A stretch of 64,000 bases of DNA, from positions 11,481,968 to 11,545,967 of the forward strand of contig NW_020948739.1 of assembly GCF_900497805.2 (NCBI RefSeq), read 5' to 3'. This DNA is from Vombatus ursinus (lineage: Eukaryota > Chordata > Mammalia > Diprotodontia > Vombatidae). The notes under the pieces were generated by a model that was given only the letters and a program-made list of their open reading frames with translations, was not told where the DNA came from and ran no database searches. A program made the translations under genes and the position numbers. Every line of letters starts with the position of its first letter. Positions within the stretch are counted from its first letter, which is position 1. Of this stretch, positions 34,441-45,865 are shown in pieces.

Positions 34441-35169
34441 TTAAAATTGATTTATTGTGCTATGATCCCTAATCATGTATTTAAGATTTCTGCCAGCTTG
34501 TTCCTTTTTGTAGTAATTTAGGAATTCTTTTCTTGAAATAAAAAAAAAATTCTTCTCTGGAAAAAAAAAGCTTTGCTTTGCTGGGTAGATCATTTGGACA
34601 TGAAGCCTGTTTTCCCTTGATTGTTGCTATGCCATATTCTAGTTCTTTGGGACATTTCTTTTCCTGGACAAAGATACCTTACTGATGCTGATGGGTGCTT
34701 TTAGATATCTATTGACTTCTTGTAAAATCACTCAACTATTGCTGGAGATTTGGGTGAGTTGAATCTGAAGTCTCTTGTAGCATTCTTTGGATTTTGCTGA
34801 GCTGCATGCTATTTCTTGATAATAATAAATTCAGAAAAATTTTTGCTTGCTTTCCTGAAATAAGGAAGATTAGCAACATTGTTCTGGAATAACATAATTC
34901 TCACATTATCTCTTTAAGCACTCTCCTTCAGTTCTACTGTTTTTATTTATAGAGGTCTAAAGTAATCTTTCAATTGTGTTGATTTCAGATTTTTTTAATC
35001 TTTTCAGCCACTTCTCTATCAAGAACAAAGTCAGCAATTTTATTTTTTTAAGGTTCTCTGCTGAAACACTTTTTCTTTTTTATATTTTTGTTGTATTGTT
35101 ATTTTATTTAAGATATGTGTGATGAGTGTAATATCTATCACTGCTCCAATTTCTGAACATGAGTATATA
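34441..35169. other. Unassigned T-rich sequence
   Basis: Possibly an antisense LINE remnant by composition, but no diagnostic block was recognised. Confidence 0.35.
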
Positions 35170-35425
35170 TTGGCAACTAGGTGGTACAGTGGATAGAGTA
35201 CCAGGTCTAGAGTCAGACTTGAGTTCAAATCCAGCCTCAGATACTTACTAGCTATGTGATCCTGGGTTAACTTCAATTTCTTGCTCTGTAGAATGGGGGA
35301 AATACTAGCGCCCGCCTCTCAGCGTTGTTTCAAGGATCAAATGAAATAATATTTGTAAAGTACTTATCACAGTACTACCACATGGTAGGTATTACATAAA
35401 ACTTAGCTATTATTAGTATTATCTT
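35170..35425 (+). mobile_element. tRNA-SINE with MIR/THER body
   Basis: 'ggcaactaggtggtacagtg', 'gagttcaaatccagcctcag', 'ctagctatgtgatcctgggt' and 'aatgaaataatatttgtaaa' then 'catggtaggtattacataaa'. Full-length form. Confidence 0.85.
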
Positions 35426-35870
35426 TTTATTCAATACAACTCCATCTTTTTATATATTCTGATCTTTTAGAATACGGCATACAAATTTAATCTATAGATA
35501 TTGCTATATCTGTATCTACACCCAATCAAAACCAAAATACATGAGCCCTATCTTGCCAATCCTTAACCTACCCCTATTCATTGACCATACTTTCTGTATT
35601 TGTAAATAAATATCTGAGGCCATGAGTTTTATGACTTCTTCTGTTCTTTAAAAGAATACTTCATTTTGCCAGAAAACATGTAACTGAGCTGTTACTTAAG
35701 CCTGGGGTGAAATGGTTTTGTTGCCATTACATATGTGGAAGGGGACATGACTCTGGAGTGATGGAAAGAATGCTGAGCTTGAATGATGCCGAGTATTTGC
35801 GTAAGGGCTAGAGGTGATATGAGAATTTTTTTTTTTTTTTTTGGAAAGAGACACATATGGCTCTAGACAC
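35426..35870. other. Unassigned sequence with a T-run
   Basis: About 17 T at 35826-35842; otherwise nothing recognised. Confidence 0.4.
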
Positions 35871-36308
35871 TCTGGTAGAGAGACTAAAGATACGTAGGAG
35901 AAGCCTGCTCTTCAATACACACCTGATTTTCAGTTTCCCTTTCTAGAGACCTCAAATAATTTAATTTTTGGTGATATTCAGGCATCTCTCTTTGTTTGGC
36001 TGAGATCTCATCTTGCTCCCAACAAGGAACTTATTTATTCTTGCATACTTTCTGATATATTCTAATCTGTGTAACTGCTCCAATTTTCTCTTTGGTAGAG
36101 AAACTAAAGATATGTAGGAGAAGCCTGCTCTCAATATGCCCTTGATTTTCAGTTTCCCTTTCTAGAGACTTTGAAGAATTTAATTTTTGGTGATATTTAG
36201 GCATCTCTCTTTGTTTGGCTGAGATCTCATCTTGCTCCCAGCAAGGAGCTTATTTATTCTTGCATATTTTCTGATACATTCTAATCTGTGTAACTTCTCC
36301 AATTTTTA
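35871..36308. repeat. Tandem duplication, two 220-bp units
   Basis: Units start at 35871 (tctggtagag) and 36091 (tttggtagag). Both contain 'aggagaagcctgctc', 'gattttcagtttccctttct', 'ggcatctctctttgtttggc' and 'tgagatctcatcttgctccc'. By eye they are about 90% identical. Directly upstream of an L1 fragment. Confidence 0.9.
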
Positions 36309-37320
36309 TTTGCTCTTTGCTTGAATAAATTAGCTTATTCATTATTTTCTACTTATGACAGTTGTTGGTGTAAACAACATGGTGGGAATGCAGCCAGTGG
36401 GTATAAGCTTGTACCCTCCTCCCAAAAGAATAACCAGATGTGGCTTATGTTCTGAACATATTGTATCCCTAGACCAGCAAACAACATGTATGTACGTATG
36501 TGTGTGTGTATTTCCACTCTGCTGGAGATATGCAAGGGAAGGATCAAGCCCATCATCCCTTAGGCAACTCTTCTGAAGATGGAGTCACCCTTGAAGAGAG
36601 GTGGATCAGATTGCAGAAATATCTACATATGTCACCCACGAGTTGTTTTCATACCTTCAGATAACCTATATGGACATACATATCTTACATGGGCACACAC
36701 ATCTTACCAATGGAACATAGATATATCTCCATTAGAAAGTGAAAGGACTAGAGAAACACATACCTATACTCCATGTGAAAGAGTAGAAGAATGTGAACAA
36801 GAAAATAGGCAAGAAGGACCACTGACACTTGGAACTAAGTAGTAGGTATAACATTTCTCATGGAGTAGGGAACTGGACAGTCTCAGGAGATTAAGAAAAG
36901 CACAAGTAATAATCTCAGATGAAAAAAATAACTCCATAACAAGTGCAAATAGAGCCCCAGAGGAAGAAAATGAATGACTGGAAGAAATTTAGTAAGAGTT
37001 TTTTTTTTTTTTAAGGAAGTAAGAATTAAAACATATATCAGAAGGAAAAAAAATGGAATGAGAAAAAATAACTTAGAACAGAAGGTGAAAAATTTACCAA
37101 AATAATGGACTCATTGAGAAATATAAGGGAGTAATCAGAACTCACTGACTTCAAAGAAATACAAGAGACATTAGCACAAAATCAAAAGATTGAAGAACGT
37201 AATAAAATGTTAGATATCTGTTATCAAAGACAACTAACCTGGGAAAAAGGTAAAGAAGAAAATTTATGAATCATTAAGCCCCCCTAAAAATCATGACCCT
37301 CAAACCCCAAACAAATCTGG

Positions 37321-37445
37321 GTAACAGCTAGGTGTTATAGTAGATACAGTGTGGGCCTGATGTCAGGATGACCTGAGTTCAAATCTGGCCTATCAATCAT
37401 TTCAAATCTGGCTACCTAGCTGCCCAAAGATAATGAAATAATATC
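37321..37445 (+). mobile_element. SINE fragment in the L1
   Basis: 'aacagctaggtgttatagta' and 'atgacctgagttcaaatctg', then a reversed piece 'ctggctacctagctgccc'. This looks like two SINE ends in opposite orientation. Confidence 0.6.
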
Positions 37446-37455
37446 AATACCTAAT

Positions 37456-37507
37456 ACATACGTATATATGTATATATATATATATATGTACACACACACA
37501 CACACAT
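37456..37507. repeat. (TA)n-(CA)n microsatellite
   Basis: Tatata then nine CA units. Confidence 0.9.
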
Positions 37508-37767
37508 ATAGAAACTAAATATTTTAAGGGAAAGTTCATTGAATTGTAAGCAGAAATAGACAGCAAACCTAGAGTAGTTTGGGAGCTCCATTTACCCCTT
37601 TCTCAACCAGACAGATCTAACAAGAAAGAAGTTAAATCGCTGAATATGATTTTGGAAATCCACATATAATAAATCTCTGGCAATTACTGAAAGAAAGTGA
37701 AAAGGAGCAGGCATACTACTCATTGGTGAATAACACCTTTACAAAACCTGACCATATACTAAGGCAT

Positions 37768-37777
37768 NNNNNNNNNN
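37768..37777. other. Assembly gap (10 N)
   Basis: Ten N; unknown true length. Confidence 1.
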
Positions 37778-37825
37778 GACCTAGAAGGCCACATATGGCC
37801 TCAAGGCCGCAGGTTCCCCTGAGCT
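37778..37825. mobile_element. hAT MITE (OposCharlie-like) terminal fragment
   Basis: 'gacctagaaggccacatatg' and 'aaggccgcaggttcccc' match the right arm of the element at 1922-2055. The left arm would lie in the gap. Confidence 0.75.
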
Positions 37826-37889
37826 AGTCAGAGGCAGAAGTTGAACCCAAGATTCCCCATAAAACTGGGTCTCTATTCATTACATCATT

Positions 37890-38160
37890 TATTAGAGAGA
37901 AGTGAATAAGCATCTATTAAGTGCGTACTATGTGCCAGGAACTGTGCTAAGCACTTTACAAATATTATCTCATTTGATCTTCACAACAACCCTAAGAGGT
38001 ACATGCTATTATTATTCCCATTTTACAGTTGAGGAAACTAAGGCAGAAAGAAGTTAAATAAATTGCTCAGGGTCATACAGCTAGTAAGTGTCTGAGACCA
38101 GATTTGAGTTCAGATTTTCCTGATTCTAGACCCAGCTCTATGTCCACTGTGTCATCTCCT
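37890..38160 (-). mobile_element. MIR/THER SINE, antisense
   Basis: 'tactatgtgccaggaactgt', 'atctcatttgatcttcacaa', 'cattttacagttgaggaaac', 'cagctagtaagtgtctgaga' and 'tgtccactgtgtcatctc' in order. Confidence 0.8.
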
Positions 38161-38299
38161 ACCCCAATTTTATTTTATTATTTATTAGAATAATAAATTA
38201 TTTAATTTATTATGTTATTAGAATAAATTATTTAATTAATCATTTTGTTGCAATATAATCTAATATACAGGCATGTAACCCTATCATGTTCCTTTTGGA

Positions 38300-38485
38300 A
38301 TCATCCCTTTGGTGCATGGTTCTTAACGTGAGGTCTGTGAACTTGGTCTTTTAATATTTTGGTAACTATTTCAACATAATTGGTTTTCTTTCTAACCTGA
38401 TGTATTTTGTACACTTCAAAACATTATTCTGAGAAAGGGTTCATAGTTTCATCAGATTGCCAAAGGGATCAGTGGCATGTTAGTG
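38300..38485. mobile_element. hAT-like DNA transposon remnant
   Basis: 'catggttcttaacgtgaggt', 'cattattctgagaaagggtt' and 'gattgccaaagggatcagtg' follow a mammalian repeat I remember as a hAT-type MITE with 'ggttcttaac' termini. The right terminus is worn. Confidence 0.5.
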
Positions 38486-39344
38486 CATAGTTGTAAATCA
38501 TTTAAAAGACAAAACCTTGGGAATTGTTGGATGTTCTTTTGGGACTAGAAGGGACTGCGGAAAATAAACAAACACTATCCTTCTCCAAGCTTTTTGGGAA
38601 CAGAGGACCCAAGGTATAAATGGTTGAGAGCTGTAGAAAATCTAAAGGGATACTGACTAGGCTTACTTTTTGCAATGTAGACATGAGACCCATCACAGTT
38701 CCTCTGAATCAAGGTCATGTTCAGCATTACCATATTATGATTAGACATTATCTCTATGGGAATATGTATTCTATATTCTAAATTGAAACTTGGAATTGGG
38801 AACACATTTCACCCTGCTTTGACTCTGGCATCAAAAAAGAGGACTCCTACCCTAATCCCAGCAGCAGGGAGAAGAGCAAAGTCTCCAGTACTAACAGTGG
38901 TAAGATGTGTTATGTTGTAGAGAATGTTCTCAGAGGATGAGGTGTCCCATCTCTTTGCTAAACTGAAGGTCACCTCTTTGACTTTCCTTCATTAGTCATT
39001 ACTTTTCCCTCTTTCTCTCTACTGTTTTTTGTCCTATGCATGTCTCCACTAGCCTAAAAACAAAACAAAACAAAAAAGAAAAACAACAGTCCCTAAAACC
39101 CTACTACCTAATCAGTCTGTTTTCCTCCCTATCTCCTCCCCTTCATTTCTACAATACACTCATGTCTTTACCTCTTGAAAGATGACTTCCACCACATGGG
39201 TGTGCTGGAGTCAGTACATGGGAAGCACAGGAATTAGTAATGGCCCAGAGATGGGGAAGCTCAGTGTTCTGGAGGTAGAGAGTTTGATGAGAATGTAAGA
39301 TATGAGAATAGGAGGATGAGGGAAGTCTAGAAAGGTAGGGAAGT
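38486..39344. other. Unassigned sequence
   Basis: No recognised feature; several short minus-strand open frames have no recognisable product. Confidence 0.4.
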
Positions 39345-39604
39345 GGTTGTTCAGTAGCCTCTGATTCTTTGTGACCCCATGAATCATAGCATGCCAATAC
39401 TATCCATGGGGTTTTCTTGGCAAAGATACTGGAGGGCTTTGCCATTTCCTTCTCCAGCTCATTTTACAGATGAGGACTGAGGCAAATGGGGTTAAGTAAC
39501 TTGCCCAAAGTCACACAGCTAGTGTCAAGTGTCTGAGGCCAGATTTGAACTCAGGTGTTCCTGACTCCAGGCTCTGTGTTCTATCTACTGAGTCACCTAG
39601 CTGC
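39345..39604 (-). mobile_element. CORE-SINE, MAR1/WSINE-like, long form
   Basis: 'ggttgttcagtagcctctga' ... 'gagtcacctagctgcc', with CORE 'ttacagatgaggactgaggc'. Confidence 0.85.
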
Positions 39605-39639
39605 CTTTTGACAAATTTAGAATCGTGCTATATCTCAAA

Positions 39640-39815
39640 ATTAATTATCTTTGATTACTTTCTTAATCATTCTCTTTTCTTTCATTCATTTAATCAGTTG
39701 CCAACTCCCAGAGCTTTTATCTTCACAATCTCAGAATTTTTCCTCTCCTTTCCTTTGACACTGCCACCACCCTAGCTTAGGCCTTCATCACCTCTCACCT
39801 AGACTGAGAAAGTAG
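39640..39815 (+). mobile_element. L2 LINE segment
   Basis: 'cagttgccaactcccagagc', 'gacactgccaccaccctagc' and 'tcatcacctctcacctagac' are L2 sense sequence and the complement of the antisense copies here. Confidence 0.65.
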
Positions 39816-40599
39816 GAGAAACTTTAAAGTTTATAAAGGCCTTTCCTCACAGTAGTAGAAATATCATTACCCATATTTTGCAGAAGAGAAAACCAAGGTT
39901 CAGGAAAGTTGTGATTGATCCATTGCACGACTAGTAATTGCAGATAGGATATTTTTCCTTTTCTTTTTTAAGTTTTATCAATGGGTTTTGTTTTTACATT
40001 GAAACAAAGATTACCCTCATTTCAAGAGAAACATTATGTAACAAAATAAGACAACTAAACAAAACTAACAATATAATCTTGCCTGAAAGTGCATACAATA
40101 CTCCACCTTGGTATAGCATCTTCACAACCTTTTTATTTAAAACATTTTTTAAAAAATTAATGGAATTCCATTTTTCTCTCTTCAGTTTATTAAAAATAAG
40201 AAAAATAAATTCCTTGTAACAAATATACATAGTCAAGGCAAATTCCCTCACTAAGCGTGTGTGTGTTTGGCCTTCTTTTGACCAGTTTAGATGAAAATGA
40301 TGTTCAAGTGATGCCTACTTCCCCAACTCTTTCCACGTTTGTATAGTTTTACTTGCACAACCTGATTATGTGTATTAAGAAGTTCTCCCACCTTTCCTCC
40401 AATTTCCCCCAATATATCCTTGGCCTCTTTTTTTCTTATATCTTCAAAACATAACAAAACTATTTATAAGTCCTCTGTCCCAATTGATAACTTCTTCAGA
40501 CATGAGGATTCTGAAAGAACCCTTCTAACATGCTCTTCCATTAGAATATAAACAGTTCATCCTCATAAAGTCCCTTTGAATTGTCCACTTGTATGTACC
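39816..40599. other. Unassigned sequence
   Basis: A MIR3-like trace at 39850-39920 ('cagaagagaaaaccaaggtt'). The remainder is T/A-rich and unassigned. Confidence 0.4.
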
Positions 40600-41550
40600 A
40601 TTTTATTTTCCTCTTGACTCCCATATTTTCATTTTAGTTATAGTTTTTTGTCAGGAACGAAATCCAGGTATCTTAAGAATTCCAAGTCCAGTCTGGCTCC
40701 CTTTTCATATCAGTCTTCCTCTAATCTCTCTAACCTCCAATTCATTATTTATTGTTACCTGAATAATCTTTTTAATACCTTAATCATAATCATTTCAATA
40801 ACTTTATCTCCCCAATAAGACAAAATTTCAGTAGTACCACTGCCTACTAAATATGATCTAAAGTTCTTAGCACTCAAAGTCCTCCCCAATTGGCTTAAAC
40901 CACCTGTCTAGTCTTACTGCATGTGCAACACTCTTTCTTTGAGCAGCCAGGTGTCACAGTGGATAGAACACTGAACTTGGAGTCAGGAAGATATGGGTCG
41001 AAATCCTGCCTCAGACCCTTTCTAGCAGTGTAACCATGGACTAATCACTTAATATCTCTCAGCCTCAGTTCCCTCATCTCTAGAATGTGGACAATAATTG
41101 TATCAAGTTCTGGTACGAAGGTCAATCATGGGTAAAGCACTTTGCAAAACTTAGTGATCTATACTATAGCCAGTGTGCTATTTTGATTGCCCCATTCTTG
41201 TACTACTTCATCCACGTATACCTTGCTCATTGCCCTCCAAGTCTGTAATTGGCTCCCTTGATTCTTTAAATAGCTAACTGTCGAACTTCTTTTCCTTTAA
41301 GTACCAACTCCGGGTTCACTTTCTTCCTAAAACTATCTGTATTCTTTCCACTTGGAAATGATGTCTCCCTTCTCAAAGTTCTCCAGCTTGTTGGAACTAT
41401 CCTTTGCACTTATTTGTATGATAGTTACTCATTTATCTAACAGTCAACCTGCTTTACATGATAATGTAATAATTTAATCTTTTATACTCTACTATTAGCA
41501 TAGTGATTTCTTTGTAATAGGCAATTTATAAATGTTGAATTGAATCTGTT
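40600..41550 (+). mobile_element. L2 LINE 3' part split by a SINE
   Basis: 'cttagcactcaaagtcctcc', 'ccaattggcttaaaccacct' before the SINE and 'cattgccctccaagtctgta', 'taataggcaatttataaatg' after it are in L2 order. Confidence 0.65.
40945..41165 (+). mobile_element. tRNA-SINE with MIR/THER body, inserted in L2
   Basis: 'cagccaggtgtcacagtgga', 'agtgtaaccatggactaatc', 'cagttccctcatctctagaa' and 'taaagcactttgcaaaactt'. Confidence 0.8.
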
Positions 41551-42249
41551 ACTGTTGGGTAATGGGTAATTAAGACATGAGTCTTAATTTCAAGGGAAGA
41601 CAAGAAAAAACAATCATGTAGGAAACTTTTTTTAAAAGTCAGGTTAAAGTTAAGTCGGCCTAATCTCTGTATCTATAAATAATTTAAATATTATCAGTAA
41701 AGTTATAGAATTTAATAGAAGAGCAGAACACTGTAAAGCACTGCTATTTAGGAAGCAGTAAAAGGTAAATGTTAGGTGAATTTTTCTCAAATTATCAGTG
41801 ACAAGAGAATTATTGAACAAAATCACAAATCTTTGCCAGTTCCATCACCTGCTATATCAGCAGCTGATTCAAATCTTCCTTACCCACTTTCATTGAGTAT
41901 AACCATATCAGGAGTTTTGAGTTGTATGAACTAAAGTGAAATATTGTTAAAAAGAAGACTGTTGGGGAATACTTCCTAGCCATCAGAAAGTTTTTTTTTT
42001 TTTTGCAAAAGTGAAGCAATCTGATTTACAAAGTAACAGAAAGTCACAACAGAAACAACTTCATTTAAAGTAGTACTTTTCCATTTGAATTATACTGAGG
42101 CCTGAGATTTTGAAAAGAGTTAACACTTACCTCCATTCCACTACAGCAAAAGTGATCCACATCTCTAAAATATTCTAGACAAACTAAGGGGGAAGGGAAA
42201 GGGGAGGGTTAATACCTTGATTAAGTCATATTCTTGAGATATATTTATG
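41551..42249. other. Unassigned sequence
   Basis: No recognised repeat; T-run at 41993-42004. Confidence 0.4.
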
Positions 42250-42420
42250 AGTCCATAATTTCACAGGTTTTAGAACTAGAAGGGGCCTCAGAGGTCTTTT
42301 AGACTAACTCTTTAATTTTGTAGATGAAGAAACTGAGCCCAGAGAGACTAAGTGCTTTGCCTAAGATCACATCGGTAGTAAGTAGCTGGCAAAACTGGGA
42401 CCTGACTATGTTTCTTGGGC
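42250..42420 (+). mobile_element. MIR3-type SINE
   Basis: 'agaactagaaggggcctcag', 'gtagatgaagaaactgagcc' and 'tgcctaagatcacatcggta'. Confidence 0.75.
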
Positions 42421-43059
42421 TTTAAACACAGCATCCTTTCTCACTGTGCCAGAATCCCATAAACACTGATTCAGAAGGGGAGCAAAGATCCAAGAGTAGA
42501 GAAATCCCTACAGGATAAAAAGGATCAGAGGAATTATAGAGAAAATAGAGGAAATTCAGTTTATTTTCTTGCAAAAAAATCGCTGAACATTTCATACATG
42601 ATTTCATATTTCAGAGGAAAAATATTGCTAGCATCATTTTTCTTTCATGGACATTATTTTTATTACATGGAATATAGTTTGAGAAATAGCCAAGAGGTGA
42701 GAAGTAGCTTGAACTTTGCGAAAAATACAGTAGATTCATTCCTTGTAAAAATGTGCTAAAAAAAAAAAAGTTTTTTTTCCCCCTAATGCTGTGACTAGGA
42801 ACTAATAAATGTCAAAAGATAATGCTAGACCCATAGTAAGAAAATGAGAAATTTGCTATGGTATTGTGTGCAGTTCTTAATTTAAGAGTAAATGGGGAAA
42901 CCCTGTATTTTAAATTTTCACTCAGGCTATGAGATTTTTCCAATCTCTAACAATCTAAACTGAGGAAATGGATAACTTTTAGTGTAGACACAACCTACCC
43001 CAAACATGTAATAGGTGAAGCATTAGATTAAAAAAGAAATTTGGAAAAGATTACTTTTG
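42421..43059. other. Unassigned sequence
   Basis: No recognised feature. Confidence 0.4.
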
Positions 43060-43285
43060 GTTTACCTGGCCTCCTTCAAAACTCAGTTCAATTTCCACCT
43101 TTTATGAGCTGTTTCTCTCATGCCTTCCCTCTGACTACCTTGCATTTACACCGCATATGTCATTTTGCGTATTGTATCCCTTACTAAGAGGTCAGGGACT
43201 ATGATTTTGTGTCTCTAGGACTTAGCATGGTGCCTGTCACATAGTACACACTTAATAAATGCTTGTTGACTAACAGACCTTATTG
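43060..43285 (+). mobile_element. L2 LINE 3' end
   Basis: 'ctcagttcaatttccacctt', 'taagaggtcagggactatga', 'cttagcatggtgcctgtcac' and 'cttaataaatgcttgttgac'. Confidence 0.8.
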
Positions 43286-44826
43286 TAATTCTTAGAACTA
43301 GATGGTTAACTAGCAAGACCTAAAATATAAATCAACACTTAACAGGCCAAGACCCACTAAAGTAAGCTATTTTCTGGGTGTCTGTAATATTAATGGAAAT
43401 GTTAATGAAAGGTTCCCTAATCCCTTTATAATGAAGGAATGGCTAACTTAAAAAATGAAAACACCAAACTGTACACAAGCTTTAGTTATACATTGACTGT
43501 AATGGTTTATAAATCTAAACTATGATTACTAATTACACTTATTTTTCATTGTTAAATTTGAATTGAAAAGCTCCAACAACTTAATAGTGGAAAATTGGTA
43601 GTTTTCATATGATCTAATGATCTTTTATTAGGTAAACCGAGGTGACAGGAAGTCAGGAAATCTAGCCTTGTGTCCTTAACTCTGTTATTAACTAGATGGG
43701 TGAACTTGAGGAAGTGATGTTAACTAAAAATAAAAGATTTGGGATGGATGATCTTTTAAGGTCCATTTAATCGCTAATATGTCAACAAATGACTAATACC
43801 ATCTGCTTGGCTAGAAAATAGAAATCTTGGTTTTCATAGGAATAACTAAATGAATGGCCCTTTTGTTGTTTCCTTCTGAAGACTCCAGCTAGACATTCCA
43901 TAAATGTTATAAGCAACCATATATACAGAGCTCTTATTTACATGGATATTAGTTGGCTAAGCAATTCTAACATGAAAAAAATAATGAGCCATTGTGAAAG
44001 AGAGGTGGCCTAGAACAAACAATAAACCTATCATGAACATCCAAATGGAATTAGATCAGCACATGTACACTGTGCAAAAACAGAACCTGCCACTACCATA
44101 CAACAAAATTAAGTATGAATAAAGCTCTAACCATTCTGATTGTATGAAAGAGCTTCAGGATCACCAGATATAGAAGACAACTAAGGTGTTGGTCAATGAT
44201 GGAAAGAGTTACCAGTCCACCTGTCCTAGATAACTTATTAACATTCTTTGGTTAATTTAACAGATGCTTGTTAAATTTTTAGGTAGGTTGGGTAGTAGAA
44301 ATCTCCACAGGGGTGGGGTGAGAAGTTTTAACTCCTATAGGAATATCCAGGGTTCCTATTTTTAGCTCTGGAAGGGATTTTTCACAATTTGTCCTGCAGC
44401 ATTCAGTAAGGAGCTGAGTGACTAGGCCCTCCTGAATTGTTCAAAACAACAAGGTGAGCTTTTTATTTCCATGGCTGACATCATAAAAGCCTTTCTATCA
44501 CTCTTTCATTCTTACAACAGCCTTGTGAGAAAGGAAGTCAGGGAGGCTTCCCATTTTAGAGAGATACAAACACTAAAAAGATAGAAGAATAATGACATTT
44601 GTATCAAAGTGATTTCATCAATTGAAGTTTGTTTTTTCATTACTAGTAATGAAAAATACACAGGGAAATTCACAGTAATGGAGATGGAAGCAATTGTAAG
44701 CTCCCTCACAGAGACTGTTTTATACTTGTTGCTATTATAGACATCATCTTTCATATAATGCACACTCTGTTAAGTACTAGTTTGGCAAATTGGAGCAACA
44801 AGCTGTGTATTGCTAATACTGTTTTA
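43286..44826. other. Unassigned sequence with a MIR remnant
   Basis: MIR-like text at about 43625-43770 ('gtcaggaaatctagccttgt', 'gggatggatgatcttttaag'). The rest is unassigned. Confidence 0.45.
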
Positions 44827-45865
44827 CCAATCAATACTCAACAATTATTTAAGTACCTACTATATGCCAGGCACTGTGCTGGACACTTGGTATACAAGTA
44901 CAAGGAATGAAACAATTCTTTCCAGGGAGCTTATATTCTAATAAGGGTTATTAAGCACATCTGTAACATATACGCCACAAATACAAAGTGAATAAATGTA
45001 ATCACATGCAAATTAATTAGATGGTAGTTTGGGAGGGAGGGTATTAATAATTGGGGGGGCGGGAATCAGGAAAGGCTTCATGCAGAAGATGGTGTTTGAG
45101 TTGAGTCTTAAAGAGGATGCTAATTAACTAGCATTTATAGAGTTCTTTAAGGTTTGCAAAGTACTTTAAAAATATTATCTCGTTTTATCCTCACAACCAC
45201 CCTGGGAGGTAGATGCTATTATTTACATTTTATAGGCAAGGAAATCAAGGCAGATAGAGAGGCTAAGTGATTTGCCCATAGTCACCCAGCTTGCAAATAT
45301 TTGAGGTCAAATCTGAACTCAGGTCTTCTTGACTGTAGGTTCAGTATTCTATCTATTGTGTCAATCAGCTGTCTCAATTGCATGAATTAGAGGTAAGAAA
45401 GGATAGTTAGGGTAAAGGCACAGGGAGTATCACGTATCAGGAACAGAGAAAAGGCTAGATCACAGAGTTCAGTATTGGGACGTATAGGACTTTAAAAGTT
45501 AAACACGAAGTTTCTATTTTACCTTAGAGCCACTGGAATTGGTTGAATAGGGGAGCCGCATGATTAAGATTTACATTTAAAGAAAATTATTTGGGCAGCA
45601 GTGTGTAAGATGAAATGGAGTGGGGAGAGGTATGAAGTATAGAGACCAATCAGAGGTGGTTCACTTCTAAGTGAGAAGTGATAAGGACCTGAGTGATGGT
45701 GGTAGCTATATGAGTGGCATGAAGAGGTATGAAAGACAATAGAAAAGTCAAGATGTGGAAAGTGATTGTTTGTGTTGGGGTAAGGGAAAGGGAGTCCAGG
45801 ACAATGCTAAGATCATGAACTTGGGAGATTAGAAGGATGGAGGTGCCAGAGATAGAGAATTAGTT
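44827..45865 (-). mobile_element. L2 LINE, antisense, split by a MIR/THER SINE
   Basis: Starts 'tatatgccaggcactgtgct' (complement of the L2 3' end), continues to 'aggaaaggcttcatgcagaa'. After the SINE it resumes with 'agccactggaattggttgaa' and 'catgaacttgggagattaga'. Confidence 0.75.
45121..45372 (-). mobile_element. MIR/THER SINE inserted in L2
   Basis: 'aaggtttgcaaagtacttta', 'ccaccctgggaggtagatgc', 'gatttgcccatagtcaccca' and 'gttcagtattctatctattg'. Confidence 0.8.

Larger units (their letters stand above)
36360..37767 (+). mobile_element. L1 LINE 5' part (5' UTR, ORF1 coiled coil, ORF2 endonuclease), broken
   Basis: 36940-37320 reads as the L1 ORF1 coiled-coil region ('caaaagattgaagaacgtaa', then 'ctgggaaaaaggtaaagaag' and 'aaaaatcatgaccc'). 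37520-37767 reads as ORF2 endonuclease ('gagcaggcatactactcatt', 'acctttacaaaacctgacca'). The upstream 36360-36940 stretch is inferred to be 5' UTR. A SINE fragment and microsatellite interrupt it, and a gap cuts off the right end. Confidence 0.65.

Noticed and set aside
36579-36842. 87-residue open frame upstream of L1 ORF1 as a separate gene
   Set aside because: No recognisable domain, and its position fits the L1 5' region; no evidence that it is translated.
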